Of a stretch of 20,903 nt of DNA, positions 1-6,956 are shown piece by piece. The position numbers and the translations under genes were made by a program. This stretch comes from an uncultured Eubacteriales bacterium (GTDB lineage Bacteria; Bacillota; Clostridia; Lachnospirales; Bianqueaceae): contig CABUPM010000036.1 of assembly GCA_902493345.1 (NCBI GenBank), forward strand, positions 1 through 20,903. Direction: 5' to 3'. Positions within the stretch are counted from its first letter, which is position 1, and every line of letters starts with the position of its first letter. The notes beneath the pieces are model-generated. The model saw only the letters and a program-made list of their open reading frames with translations. It did not search any database and was not told the origin of the DNA.

Positions 1-52
<52 letters not shown>

Positions 53-87
53 ATACAAAACAACCGACTGTTTTGTTAGCGAATTCT

Positions 88-116
88 ACTATATCACATC
101 TAACAGAAAAAGTCAA
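88..116 (-). promoter_or_regulatory. Promoter of tRNA-Phe
   Basis: On the minus strand a TTGACT -35 box (111-116) and a TATAGT -10 box (88-93) are separated by exactly 17 bp. They lie 36 bp upstream of the tRNA 5' end. The promoter begins about 20 bp past the CPBP stop codon, and no hairpin terminator is visible between the two genes, so some readthrough from the protease gene into the tRNA is possible. Confidence 0.75.
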
Positions 117-134
117 ATATATTTTTCACATTTA

Positions 135-1064
135 TCATTGAATTCCGGCTGCCATACATACCAAAAGAAAGGCAAAAACCGTCCCGCCCAGCCAGCAATA
201 TCCGCTGAATGCCTCGGAGACGGTAAGCGGCTTCTGCCCTTTCTCCGCAATATGTCCCTTTAGCAGGTCCTGCCGTCCTTCTATGTAAAAGATCCGGATC
301 AGACACCATACCGCGACGCCAAGAAGCAAAATCGCTGTAGGCAGAATCTGCCACAGGGTCTCTCCTTGTAACAGCCAATCCGAAAGATCCTTCAGCCAGG
401 ATGACTGCCACAATCCATTGCTCTGTACATACGCCAATAGGATCTGTGCCCCGTTGATAATCAGGTGTGCCAACATGGCCGGCCAGATAGAATCCGCTCC
501 CATCACAATCATGGCGCATAAAAAGCCGAAAACCGCCGCGTAAACTGCCTGCTGCGGATTCATATGCAGTACGCCGAAGAAAATACCGCCCAGGACCGCC
601 GCCAGATAAATATTCAGCCTCCTGCATCCGGACAGATAAATACCACGGCACAGCAGCTCCTCGCAGACGGCCGGAATCACCGCCACCGCCAACAGCGTGA
701 TGCCCAGAGGTTCTTCCATGTATTTTACCATCGAATCATTCAAGTAATTGTGAAAGAGCAGGGAGGTCAAGGATGATATGCACATCAGAAACGGCTGGAT
801 GGCCAACGCGAAGAAAATGGTCAGCACAAATGTATACCCCTTGGGCCTGCGCAGCCGCATGAGCTCCCGCGGACGCTGTCCTCTATTGGTTATACAAAAT
901 CCCACGATCGGCAGTACAAATTGTATTCCATATAATAATATATATTTTACCAGTAAAGAATCGCTCCCCAGCCACTTCAACACCGTCGACACCAGCGTAC
1001 TGCCAAAGAGCATCACACCTACCATCAGCAGCGCAAATTGATTCACTCTGCGAAATTCCTGCAC
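135..1064 (-). CDS. CPBP-family intramembrane metalloprotease
   Basis: A hydrophobic multi-pass membrane protein of about 309 aa with the CPBP (CAAX protease and bacteriocin-processing, also called Abi) motif set. Seen here are the paired glutamates in CEELLCRG (about residues 134-141), the FFGVLHMN motif with a histidine (about 162-169), and a later AMLAHLIINGA motif (about 197-206). These residues form the metal-binding active site in the family. Known members process prenylated or peptide substrates, or give bacteriocin immunity; the substrate here cannot be told. I chose the GTG start at 1064 because GGAAAGGA lies 7 bases upstream. The frame is open further to an ATG at 1145, but that reaches back through the promoter and beyond its -35 box. 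The gene is divergent from the antiporter remnant. Confidence 0.85.
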   Translation of the reverse strand: MQEFRRVNQFALLMVGVMLFGSTLVSTVLKWLGSDSLLVKYILLYGIQFVLPIVGFCITNRGQRPRELMRLRRPKGYTFVLTIFFALAIQPFLMCISSLTSLLFHNYLNDSMVKYMEEPLGITLLAVAVIPAVCEELLCRGIYLSGCRRLNIYLAAVLGGIFFGVLHMNPQQAVYAAVFGFLCAMIVMGADSIWPAMLAHLIINGAQILLAYVQSNGLWQSSWLKDLSDWLLQGETLWQILPTAILLLGVAVWCLIRIFYIEGRQDLLKGHIAEKGQKPLTVSEAFSGYCWLGGTVFAFLLVCMAAGIQ

Positions 1065-1086
1065 TCTCTCACGTCCTTTCCCATCT

Positions 1087-1115
1087 AGCCTATCACATTC
1101 CGCAGTGAATGTCAA
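1087..1115 (-). promoter_or_regulatory. Promoter of the CPBP protease gene
   Basis: On the minus strand a perfect TTGACA (1110-1115) is followed after 17 bp by TAGGCT (1087-1092). The -10 box is a weak match but is preceded by TGA, an extended -10 feature. The -35 box forms the left half of a 14-bp palindrome shared with the divergent promoter. Confidence 0.6.
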
Positions 1116-1123
1116 CGTTGACA
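1110..1123. promoter_or_regulatory. 14-bp perfect palindrome holding two back-to-back -35 boxes
   Basis: TGTCAACGTTGACA is a perfect inverted repeat. Its left arm is the -35 box of the minus-strand CPBP promoter and its right arm is the -35 box of the plus-strand antiporter promoter. Two polymerases could hardly bind both at once. Whether a repressor also reads the palindrome is unknown. Confidence 0.65.
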
Positions 1124-1146
1124 TTTTCTCTACACTTTGATACAAT
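1118..1146 (+). promoter_or_regulatory. Near-consensus promoter of the antiporter remnant
   Basis: TTGACA (1118-1123), a 17-bp spacer, then TACAAT (1141-1146). It sits 28 bp upstream of the first plausible start codon at 1175. The promoter looks intact although the gene downstream is broken. Confidence 0.75.
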
Positions 1147-1174
1147 AAACCCGGTTTTTAACCACAAAGTGGAG

Positions 1175-1898
1175 ATGACAAGATTGGATAATTATCAGTT
1201 TCTATTTGATATCGCCATGATTTTGTTAAGCACCAAGATTCTGGGATTGCTTACACGACGGATTCATATGCCCCAGGTTGTAGGCGCCCTGGCTGCCGGT
1301 CTGATCATGGGCCCCGCCTGTCTTGGTATTTTAACAGAAAATGACTTTATCAAGCTCACGGAGGAACTGGGCGTAATCGTCCTGATGTTCTGCGCGGGAA
1401 TGCAGACGGACATTGATGAATTGAAAAAGAGCGGCAAAGCTTCTTTTATCATTGCCCTCATTGGTGTAATCGTACCGCTTCTCGGCGGCTTTCTGCTGGC
1501 ATGGTTCTTCAATCGGCCAGAAAGTCGTTTTGCCTCCGATGAACGGCACAATGATTCTATTTTCTGTGCTGCTTGTCCTGGTCGCCATTCTGACCAAGGT
1601 CATCGGATGCGGACTGGGCGCCAAGCTTTGCCATTATAAAAACTATCAATGCGCCCGCATTGGCGTCGGCATGATCTCCCGTGGCGAAGTCGCGCTGATC
1701 GTTGCCAGTAAGGGACAGGCACTCGGATTGATTGGCTCCAATTTCCTGGGCCCGATTATCATCGTTGTTGTTCTAACTACCATCATCACCCCCATGCTGC
1801 TCAAACCTGTCTTCAAGATCGGACCGACCACTCCGCCGGTGGACAACACCCTGGCCAAGAACTATGAATCCGTTGAAAACATCAGCCGCCGCGGATAA
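1175..1898 (+). pseudogene. CPA2-type cation/proton antiporter, internal deletion with frameshift
   Basis: Two pieces of one membrane antiporter (monovalent cation:proton antiporter 2 family) lie in different frames. The N-terminal piece, from about 1175, has the family's opening with RRIHMPQVVGALAAGL and AGMQTDIDELKKSGKASF; its homology ends near LLAWFF around base 1507. The C-terminal piece continues in the -1 frame from about 1509 with SIGQKVVLPP, then AILTKVIGCGLGAKL and GMISRGEVALIVASKGQ, ending at 1898. Together they give about 240 residues, against roughly 390-400 for intact relatives, so about 150 central residues are missing as well as the frame. The first piece read straight on runs about 44 unrelated residues to a stop near 1639. 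The start could instead be the TTG at 1184, which has better spacing to GGAG at 1171. Confidence 0.85.
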
Positions 1899-1903
1899 AT
1901 AGT

Positions 1904-1932
1904 TTGACTCTTTCCGGGAATAATGCTATAAT
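1904..1932 (+). promoter_or_regulatory. Strong promoter of thioredoxin
   Basis: TTGACT (1904-1909), a 17-bp spacer and a perfect TATAAT (1927-1932), with TGC just before it as an extended -10. It begins six bases after the stop of the antiporter remnant, so thioredoxin is transcribed independently of it. Confidence 0.8.
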
Positions 1933-1936
1933 GACG

Positions 1937-1965
1937 GTAGATATCCACAGCAATGGATATCCTAC
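1937..1965 (+). promoter_or_regulatory. Stem-loop at the predicted 5' end of the trxA mRNA
   Basis: GATATCCA (1940-1947) and TGGATATC (1954-1961) pair around a CAGCAA loop, and the stem extends to GTA/TAC across a one-base bulge. The expected transcription start is about 1939, so the mRNA would begin inside or beside this hairpin. It ends 11 bases before the AGGAGG ribosome binding site. Likely roles are mRNA 5'-end protection or an operator; the sequence does not decide between them. Confidence 0.5.
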
Positions 1966-1989
1966 TTGAAAATATCAGGAGGTTTTATT

Positions 1990-2304
1990 ATGGTACAACA
2001 TTTTAACGACTCCAACTTTGATCAAGAAGTTTTACATTCAGACGTTCCCGTAATGGTAGATTTTTATGCTGACTGGTGCGGTCCCTGCCGCATGGTATCC
2101 CCTATTGTAGAGGAATTGGCCGGACAATACACCGGTAAAGTCAAGGTTGGTAAGCTCAATGTAGACGAAAGCTCCGCCGTTGCCCGGAAATACAATGTCA
2201 TGAGCATCCCGACCCTGCTTTTTGTCAAAAACGGCCAGGTCGTCGATCAGATCGTCGGTGCCCTCCCCAAGGACAAAATCCAGCAACACTTAGAGCTATT
2301 ATAA
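1990..2304 (+). CDS. trxA: Thioredoxin
   Basis: A 104-aa cytoplasmic thioredoxin, the usual length for the family. The redox centre WCGPC is at residues 29-33 and the conserved cis-proline is in SIPTLL (Pro74). The buried aspartate lies in VDFYADWC. It reduces protein disulfides using electrons from thioredoxin reductase, which is not encoded in this window. The ATG at 1990 is chosen because AGGAGG (1978-1983) precedes it; the frame is open upstream to 1966, but that lies before the ribosome binding site. It forms a single-gene transcription unit with its own promoter and terminator. Confidence 0.96.
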   Translation: MVQHFNDSNFDQEVLHSDVPVMVDFYADWCGPCRMVSPIVEELAGQYTGKVKVGKLNVDESSAVARKYNVMSIPTLLFVKNGQVVDQIVGALPKDKIQQHLELL

Positions 2305-2310
2305 GATTCA

Positions 2311-2335
2311 GGTGCCTTCAGAAGGCACCTTTTTT
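2311..2335 (+). terminator. Rho-independent terminator of trxA
   Basis: GGTGCCTT and AAGGCACC form an 8-bp stem around CAG, followed directly by TTTTTT. It starts six bases after the trxA stop. Confidence 0.92.
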
Positions 2336-2364
2336 CTGACTTTTTCGCAACATCCCCTTTTCTC

Positions 2365-2393
2365 TTGACAAACCGTTCTGCTCTGCGTAAAAT
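2365..2393 (+). promoter_or_regulatory. Promoter of the Dabb gene
   Basis: TTGACA (2365-2370), a 17-bp spacer and TAAAAT (2388-2393). It lies 25 bp upstream of the start codon. Confidence 0.78.
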
Positions 2394-2418
2394 ATGAGTT
2401 TATAAAGGGGGTTTTACG

Positions 2419-2721
2419 ATGATTAAACATATTTTATTGTGGCGGTTTCAGGATGCGGTTCGTGAAGATCCGGCGCAGGCACAGGAGATTTTGCAGAAGT
2501 TATCGGATTCTGTCTCTCACATGAATGGTCAGATTCCCGGGCTTATTCATGCGGAAATCGGCCGGAATGTGCTGGGCGGCGACTGGGATTTTGTTTTTTA
2601 CAGTGAATTTACGGACCAGGCCAGCCTGGATTCGTATCAGAATCATCCGCTGCACGTAGCGCATAAGCAGATGGCCGCGCCGTATCTGGCGGCCCGGCTG
2701 GCAGCAGATTATCAAGTATAA
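2419..2721 (+). CDS. Dabb-domain (stress-responsive alpha/beta barrel) protein
   Basis: A 100-aa protein that starts MIKHILLWRF and contains GLIHAEIGRN and the WDFVFYSEF strand, then HPLHVAHKQ. This pattern is typical of the Dabb family, a small ferredoxin-like dimeric barrel. Functions in the family vary; many members are uncharacterised and some are cyclases or stress-induced. The start at 2419 has an AAAGGGGG ribosome binding site about 5 bases upstream. It is monocistronic between its own promoter and a bidirectional terminator. The actual substrate is unknown. Confidence 0.85.
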   Translation: MIKHILLWRFQDAVREDPAQAQEILQKLSDSVSHMNGQIPGLIHAEIGRNVLGGDWDFVFYSEFTDQASLDSYQNHPLHVAHKQMAAPYLAARLAADYQV

Positions 2722-2725
2722 AAGG

Positions 2726-2760
2726 AATGCGTAAGCCTGGATGCTCCAAGCTTACGCATT
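2726..2760. terminator. Bidirectional terminator between the convergent Dabb and sialidase-like genes
   Basis: AATGCGTAAGC and GCTTACGCATT form an 11-bp stem. An inner TGGA/TCCA stem follows one mismatch and closes a TGC loop. The downstream plus strand is moderately T-rich (GATTTTATTC), and the minus strand also has T-rich sequence after the hairpin. It starts five bases after the plus gene's stop and ends five bases before the minus gene's stop. Confidence 0.8.
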
Positions 2761-2764
2761 GATT

Positions 2765-4585
2765 TTATTCTACCGCCAGAGTTTTGCTTGCGAATTTCTG
2801 AATGTATACCTGAACCTTTTCAGCAGGCACATCATTCGGCAGGTCCTCCAGCATTCCTCCCTTGCCGCAGTCCTCGATCGTCTGCCATGGCAGTTTTGCC
2901 TTGGTGGTAAAAATAACTCGTTCTACCTGTTCCAGCGGCTGATTGTAATTGAACTCCTTCTGCGCGTTCAATGTCTCGGAGGATAAGGCAATATCTACCG
3001 TCCCCTTGACACTGTCCAGAGTCATCCGAATATCGATCCACTCCTCTGCCGGATACTCGATACACTCTCTGGGCGCTCCGCCCGTTTTGACTCTCAGCCA
3101 TCCATCCGCGTCAAACATCAGGCGAATCGCTTCTTTTCCGGAGCGGTCCTCGGCCTCAATTACCAACGCCGTTCCCTGACGCAGTTTTCCAACTTTGACG
3201 CGTGTCTCGACCTCCAAAAGCGCGGCGGGAAATACGGCTCTTTCCGCTCTCGGTCTATCATAAGGATCCGCATCGCTCAGCACCAATGCGCCATCTTTTA
3301 CCTCGGCTCCACACCACTGCGGAATATACAGTCCCCATTGCTCATCTGTGATTCCTTTAGCAAAATCGTCCGCTGCATCCTCAGATACTGTCCCGCAGAT
3401 CGGCACCGGTACCTCTGTGACCCAGATATCTTCTTTGTTAATGCTGTATGTCAGCCACATCTTATGGTCTTCCGGACGCGGGTTGCTCTCACAAATTCCC
3501 CGCATGTACTGCGCTCCCAGATTTTTCAGTCCGCCTTCGTAACGGCAGGGGGAGATCTCCGGAACGATTGCCAGCATATCGCCAAAATCCTCCCCGTTCT
3601 CTCCGGTGACTACCGCTAATGGCCAACGATGCGCGCCGTTCCGGGATGGATTATAAACCAGAGCATACTTTCCATCTTCTGTTTTTTGTCCCCAAACCTT
3701 GGCTGTGTTTGTCTCCAGTGAATAGGAAGGCTTGCTGTCCGTCCAGGTTTCGCCGCCGTCATGGCTGCGGATTACCATGCCCTTTTTGTACACGCCCATA
3801 ATATCTCCGTCCGGCAGGGTGTAATAGCTGAGGGCCTGGCCGCCAGGCGCCGTGAACAGCTCCTTATCAAACCGCTGTTCTTCCCACCACTGCTGAACTA
3901 CCAGACGGTTGTTCAGATACTCTCGGCATGCCTCCACAAACTCCGCGTCCTGACTCTCTTCAAAATAAGGGAATACATCCGTATTCTCCTGTACATAGCC
4001 GCCCGGCGCGTTATACCGGATAAAGTAGATCGGCGACAGGCTCAGATCCGGGTATACCTCGCGCACGACGCGTCCGACCCCATATCCATTGTTCGGTGCG
4101 ATATGGATATTGGGAGAGATTCCATAAAATGCGCTGACTAAAAGCTTTCCGCTCTTGGTCACATAGAATCCCATCCGCTGATGACAGATCGCAGGCGTCG
4201 TCTCACCCAGCTGCTCCTTGCCCGGTCCGGTGTAAGGAGCCGTCGGCACTTCGACGGAGGGGAAAACCACTTCCGGCTTACTCCAATGCCTTCCATCCTC
4301 AGAATGGCACATCAAAGTCTGTCCCGGCGGCATATGCTCCGTTTTTACATTGGATAAATACTCTACAAAAAATCTTTTATTCCACCATGCAATCATCGCG
4401 GCATGATTATATGTCCAACCATATCCGTCTCCGGACCATTCCGCATTGCGGCAGGCACGCATAATCTGATAGTTCTTGACACCAACGGCATGGCGCAGTC
4501 CTCCATCATGAAAGCGGATATCTACATCCTTACCTCCCTGAACCCGAATCCGATCGTTTTTCAGGAGTTCTTCCTTATAACTCAT
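2765..4585 (-). CDS. Sialidase-like (BNR/Asp-box) beta-propeller glycosidase with C-terminal lectin-like domain
   Basis: A 606-aa protein with no visible signal peptide, so probably cytoplasmic. Asp-box-like motifs SEDGRHWSKP and SHDGGETWTDS mark the blades of a sialidase-type propeller in roughly residues 30-400. The C-terminal third, from about EDAADDFAKG, looks like a concanavalin-type beta-sandwich (repeated beta strands, GTALVIEAEDRSG). Proteins of this kind are annotated as exo-sialidase, but the fold also hosts other glycan hydrolases and the substrate is uncertain. The ATG at 4585 follows AAAGGAAGG; a longer frame reaches 4681 but covers the promoter. It is a single gene on its strand. 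A functional link to the GH106-like, DapA-like and isomerase genes further along is inferred. Confidence 0.75.
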   Translation of the reverse strand: MSYKEELLKNDRIRVQGGKDVDIRFHDGGLRHAVGVKNYQIMRACRNAEWSGDGYGWTYNHAAMIAWWNKRFFVEYLSNVKTEHMPPGQTLMCHSEDGRHWSKPEVVFPSVEVPTAPYTGPGKEQLGETTPAICHQRMGFYVTKSGKLLVSAFYGISPNIHIAPNNGYGVGRVVREVYPDLSLSPIYFIRYNAPGGYVQENTDVFPYFEESQDAEFVEACREYLNNRLVVQQWWEEQRFDKELFTAPGGQALSYYTLPDGDIMGVYKKGMVIRSHDGGETWTDSKPSYSLETNTAKVWGQKTEDGKYALVYNPSRNGAHRWPLAVVTGENGEDFGDMLAIVPEISPCRYEGGLKNLGAQYMRGICESNPRPEDHKMWLTYSINKEDIWVTEVPVPICGTVSEDAADDFAKGITDEQWGLYIPQWCGAEVKDGALVLSDADPYDRPRAERAVFPAALLEVETRVKVGKLRQGTALVIEAEDRSGKEAIRLMFDADGWLRVKTGGAPRECIEYPAEEWIDIRMTLDSVKGTVDIALSSETLNAQKEFNYNQPLEQVERVIFTTKAKLPWQTIEDCGKGGMLEDLPNDVPAEKVQVYIQKFASKTLAVE

Positions 4586-4649
4586 ATGACCCTTCCTTTC
4601 TGTATCTTTTTGGTTATTGTAACATATTTTCCCGCATAAACCCAGTACC

Positions 4650-4678
4650 ATTGTACACAAAACCTGTTCATTTCTCCA
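4650..4678 (-). promoter_or_regulatory. Possible promoter of the sialidase-like gene
   Basis: On the minus strand TGGAGA (4673-4678), a 17-bp spacer and TACAAT (4650-4655). A second TACAAT with an extended TGT lies at 4616-4621 but has no good -35 box. Neither is as strong as other promoters in the window, which would fit a gene that needs an activator. Confidence 0.4.
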
Positions 4679-4686
4679 CATTTACA

Positions 4687-4715
4687 TTGACGCCGCTCCC
4701 TTATTCCTGTATAAT
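4687..4715 (+). promoter_or_regulatory. Promoter of the first CmpB-like gene
   Basis: TTGACG (4687-4692), a 17-bp spacer and a perfect TATAAT (4710-4715). An AT-rich inverted repeat (ATAATAA 4711-4717, TTATTAT 4726-4732) overlaps the -10 box and the expected start point. Confidence 0.75.
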
Positions 4716-4750
4716 AAGCTTGTCTTTATTATTACCAAAGGAGCGGTCTC

Positions 4751-5569
4751 ATGGATTACAGTATATACACTCTCGCCTCCCTGTTTCTAATCTATTCTTT
4801 TTTGGGCTGGTGCGCAGAGGTTATTTTTGTCGTTCTGGACACACACTCTTTCGATAACCGTGGGTTTTTGCGCGGACCTGTCTGTCCGATCTACGGTTTT
4901 GGAATCATTCTGGTCGTCTCCTGTCTGAATCCTCTGGCCGGCACCTGGATCCGGCTGTTCTTTGCTTCTGTCGCGCTGACAACCGCTTTGGAACTGGTTG
5001 TAGGCATTTTCCTAAAAAAAGTATTTCATCATGAATGGTGGAACTATGACGAATTTCGTTTCAATCTGGGCGGCTATATCTGTCTGCGCTTTTCATTACT
5101 CTGGGGACTGGGATGTCTCTTTGTCGTCAAACTTCTTCACCCCCTGGTCTATACAGTCGTCACTATAACGCCCAAAAACTTTGGTCGCCCCCTGCTGTGG
5201 TTCTTCGGAACTGTATTCATGGTCGATCTGATTGTTACAATCTGTTCTTTCTTTAGTTATACCCGCCGGCTGAAGGCCTTACAGGCAATCGAAGAACGCC
5301 TGCACGAGCTCTCTGATGAATTGGGTATCAGCCTATGTGGCAGCGTGACTACTGTTATGAGTGTGATCGACCGGCAGCACTGGGATCCAGATCAGGAGCA
5401 GCAAGCGCAGGAGGCCCGCAAACTTCTGACGGAACGCATTCCGCTTTTGGTCAAAAAAAATCATGTGCATCAGCATATCCTGCGTGCTTTTTCTTTTTTG
5501 CACAAAGAAAAATACAAGGCGGCAATTGCTGATTTGAAGCGCTATCTGCTGCGCACTCCTTCCAAATAA
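4751..5569 (+). CDS. CmpB-family putative ABC transporter permease (PF06541-like), paralogue 1
   Basis: A 272-aa protein with about five hydrophobic segments in the first 180 residues and a charged, helical cytoplasmic tail. Family landmarks are SFLGWCAEV near the N-terminus, NRGFLRGPVCPIYGFG, then WWNYDEFRFNLGGYICLRFSLLWG. The family is named for a putative ABC permease, but no ATPase gene is near and the biochemical role is unestablished. The ATG at 4751 has AAGGAG about 7 bases upstream. A paralogue with the same three blocks is at 8749-9522 on the other strand. No hairpin follows the stop codon; the rubrerythrin promoter starts 9 bases later. Confidence 0.8.
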   Translation: MDYSIYTLASLFLIYSFLGWCAEVIFVVLDTHSFDNRGFLRGPVCPIYGFGIILVVSCLNPLAGTWIRLFFASVALTTALELVVGIFLKKVFHHEWWNYDEFRFNLGGYICLRFSLLWGLGCLFVVKLLHPLVYTVVTITPKNFGRPLLWFFGTVFMVDLIVTICSFFSYTRRLKALQAIEERLHELSDELGISLCGSVTTVMSVIDRQHWDPDQEQQAQEARKLLTERIPLLVKKNHVHQHILRAFSFLHKEKYKAAIADLKRYLLRTPSK

Positions 5570-5577
5570 CTTTCCCC

Positions 5578-5606
5578 TTGACTTTTTACGAATAATCTCC
5601 TATTAT
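5578..5606 (+). promoter_or_regulatory. Promoter of rubrerythrin
   Basis: TTGACT (5578-5583), a 17-bp spacer and TATTAT (5601-5606). Two short inverted repeats lie on it: ATAAT-N5-ATTAT around the -10 box, and TAGAA-T-TTCTA (5612-5622) at the expected start point. Either could be an operator, but neither matches the PerR box closely. Confidence 0.75.
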
Positions 5607-5639
5607 AGACTTAGAATTTCTATGAAAGGAGTAATAATT

Positions 5640-6179
5640 ATGAACGAATTAAAGGGAACCAAGACCGAAGCCAATCTGATGACCGCGTTTGCCGGAGAAT
5701 CTCAAGCACATACCAAGTACCTGTACTACGCCTCTAAGGCGCGTAAGGACGGATATGTACAGATTGCGGAGCTTTTTGAGGAGACGGCTAAGAACGAGAA
5801 GGAACACGCAAAGATCTGGTTTAAGCTGCTGCATGACGGCATGCCTTCCACCACGGAGAATCTGGCCGATGCAGCTGCTGGAGAGAACTATGAATGGACG
5901 GATATGTATGCGGAGTTTGCCAAAATCGCTAAGGAAGAGGGCTTTAACAAAATCGCCGCTCTGTTCAACATGGTCGGTGCCATCGAAAAGACTCATGAAG
6001 AACGCTATCGCAAGCTTCTGGCTAACATCGAAGACGGTGTCGTTTTCTCCAGAGAGGGCGATATGATCTGGCAATGTTCCAATTGCGGACATATTGTTGT
6101 TGGCAAAAAGGCGCCGGAGGTCTGTCCCGTATGCGCTCATCCTCAGGCATATTTTCAGATTAAGGCAGAAAATTATTAA
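5640..6179 (+). CDS. rbr: Rubrerythrin
   Basis: A 179-aa cytoplasmic di-iron peroxidase. Residues 1-135 form a ferritin-like four-helix bundle with iron ligands in AGESQAH (Glu20), ENEKEH-type NEKEHA (Glu53, His56), and the IEKTHEERY helix (Glu116, His119). Residues 142-175 form a rubredoxin-like domain with CSNC (146-149) and CPVC (162-165) binding one iron. In anaerobes it reduces hydrogen peroxide to water using rubredoxin or NADH-linked electrons. The ATG at 5640 follows AAAGGAG. It heads a unit with the phosphatase gene, separated by a terminator. Confidence 0.96.
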   Translation: MNELKGTKTEANLMTAFAGESQAHTKYLYYASKARKDGYVQIAELFEETAKNEKEHAKIWFKLLHDGMPSTTENLADAAAGENYEWTDMYAEFAKIAKEEGFNKIAALFNMVGAIEKTHEERYRKLLANIEDGVVFSREGDMIWQCSNCGHIVVGKKAPEVCPVCAHPQAYFQIKAENY

Positions 6180-6181
6180 TC

Positions 6182-6208
6182 AAAAGGGACCGCGAAGGTC
6201 CCTTTTTT
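6182..6208 (+). terminator. Terminator between rubrerythrin and the phosphatase
   Basis: AAGGGACC (6184-6191) and GGTCCCTT (6197-6204) pair around GCGAA and run into TTTTTT. The T-run ends three bases before the GGAGG ribosome binding site of the next gene, and no promoter fits in the 42-bp gap, so the next gene must depend on readthrough or on a promoter inside rbr. Confidence 0.88.
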
Positions 6209-6221
6209 GTGGAGGTATTCT

Positions 6222-6956
6222 ATGAAAATCCATATTGTCCGTCACGGCGAACCGGATTATTCCATCGATTCTGTCACCCCCAAGGGGGCGCGTGAGGTGC
6301 AGCTATTGGCTGACCGCCTGTCCGCCGAGTCCATCTCGGCCTTTTACGTTTCCCCGCTGGGACGCGCTCAGGCGACCGCCGCGCCTACTCTAAAAAAGAT
6401 GGGGCGTACTGCCGAGACGCTGGACTGGCTGCGTGAATTCCGGGCTCCCCTCCCCATTGTAGATCCGTCCACCGGCAAAACACGAAACAATCCCTGGGAT
6501 TTTAAACCCTCCTTCTGGACCTCCGATCCCCGGGCATTTGACTCTCAGGGCTGGACCCAGATGCCGGTCATGCAGGCTGGAAATGTCGCGCAGGAAGCCG
6601 AGTGGGTCTATACCGGACTGGACCGCGTTTTGGCCAGCCACGGTTACCGCCGGGACGGCTTACTCTATCATGCCGACCGTCCCAATCAGGAAACCATCGT
6701 CTTTTTCTGTCACTTTGGCGTGGAGTGCGTGATGCTCTCTCACCTGATGAACGTATCTCCCATGATTCTATGGCATCACTTCTGCGCATTGCCTTCTTCT
6801 GTCACAACACTGGTGACGGAGGAGCGTGACCAAGGTACTGCCATCTTTCGCTGCCTTGCCTTTGGAGATCTGTCCCATCTGTATGCCGGAGACGAAGAGC
6901 CTTCTTTTATGGCTCGTTTCTGCGAAACGTACGATGACTTTACTCAACGGCATTAA
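6222..6956 (+). CDS. Histidine phosphatase superfamily protein
   Basis: A 244-aa cytoplasmic protein of the phosphoglycerate-mutase-like histidine phosphatase superfamily. The catalytic RHGEPDYS is at residues 7-14, SPLGRAQATA carries the conserved arginine, LREFRAP carries a candidate acid glutamate, and FFCHFGVE carries the second histidine. It is longer than minimal family members. The substrate cannot be predicted. The ATG at 6222 has GGAGG 6 bases upstream. It follows rubrerythrin across a terminator. Its last 17 bases overlap the end of the convergent serine hydrolase gene. Confidence 0.9.
   Translation: MKIHIVRHGEPDYSIDSVTPKGAREVQLLADRLSAESISAFYVSPLGRAQATAAPTLKKMGRTAETLDWLREFRAPLPIVDPSTGKTRNNPWDFKPSFWTSDPRAFDSQGWTQMPVMQAGNVAQEAEWVYTGLDRVLASHGYRRDGLLYHADRPNQETIVFFCHFGVECVMLSHLMNVSPMILWHHFCALPSSVTTLVTEERDQGTAIFRCLAFGDLSHLYAGDEEPSFMARFCETYDDFTQRH

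Noticed and set aside
4694..4746. CCGCTCC near the promoter and GGAGCGG at the ribosome binding site of the first CmpB gene, which could pair and hide the site.
   Set aside because: CCGCTCC lies upstream of the expected transcription start, so it would not be in the mRNA.
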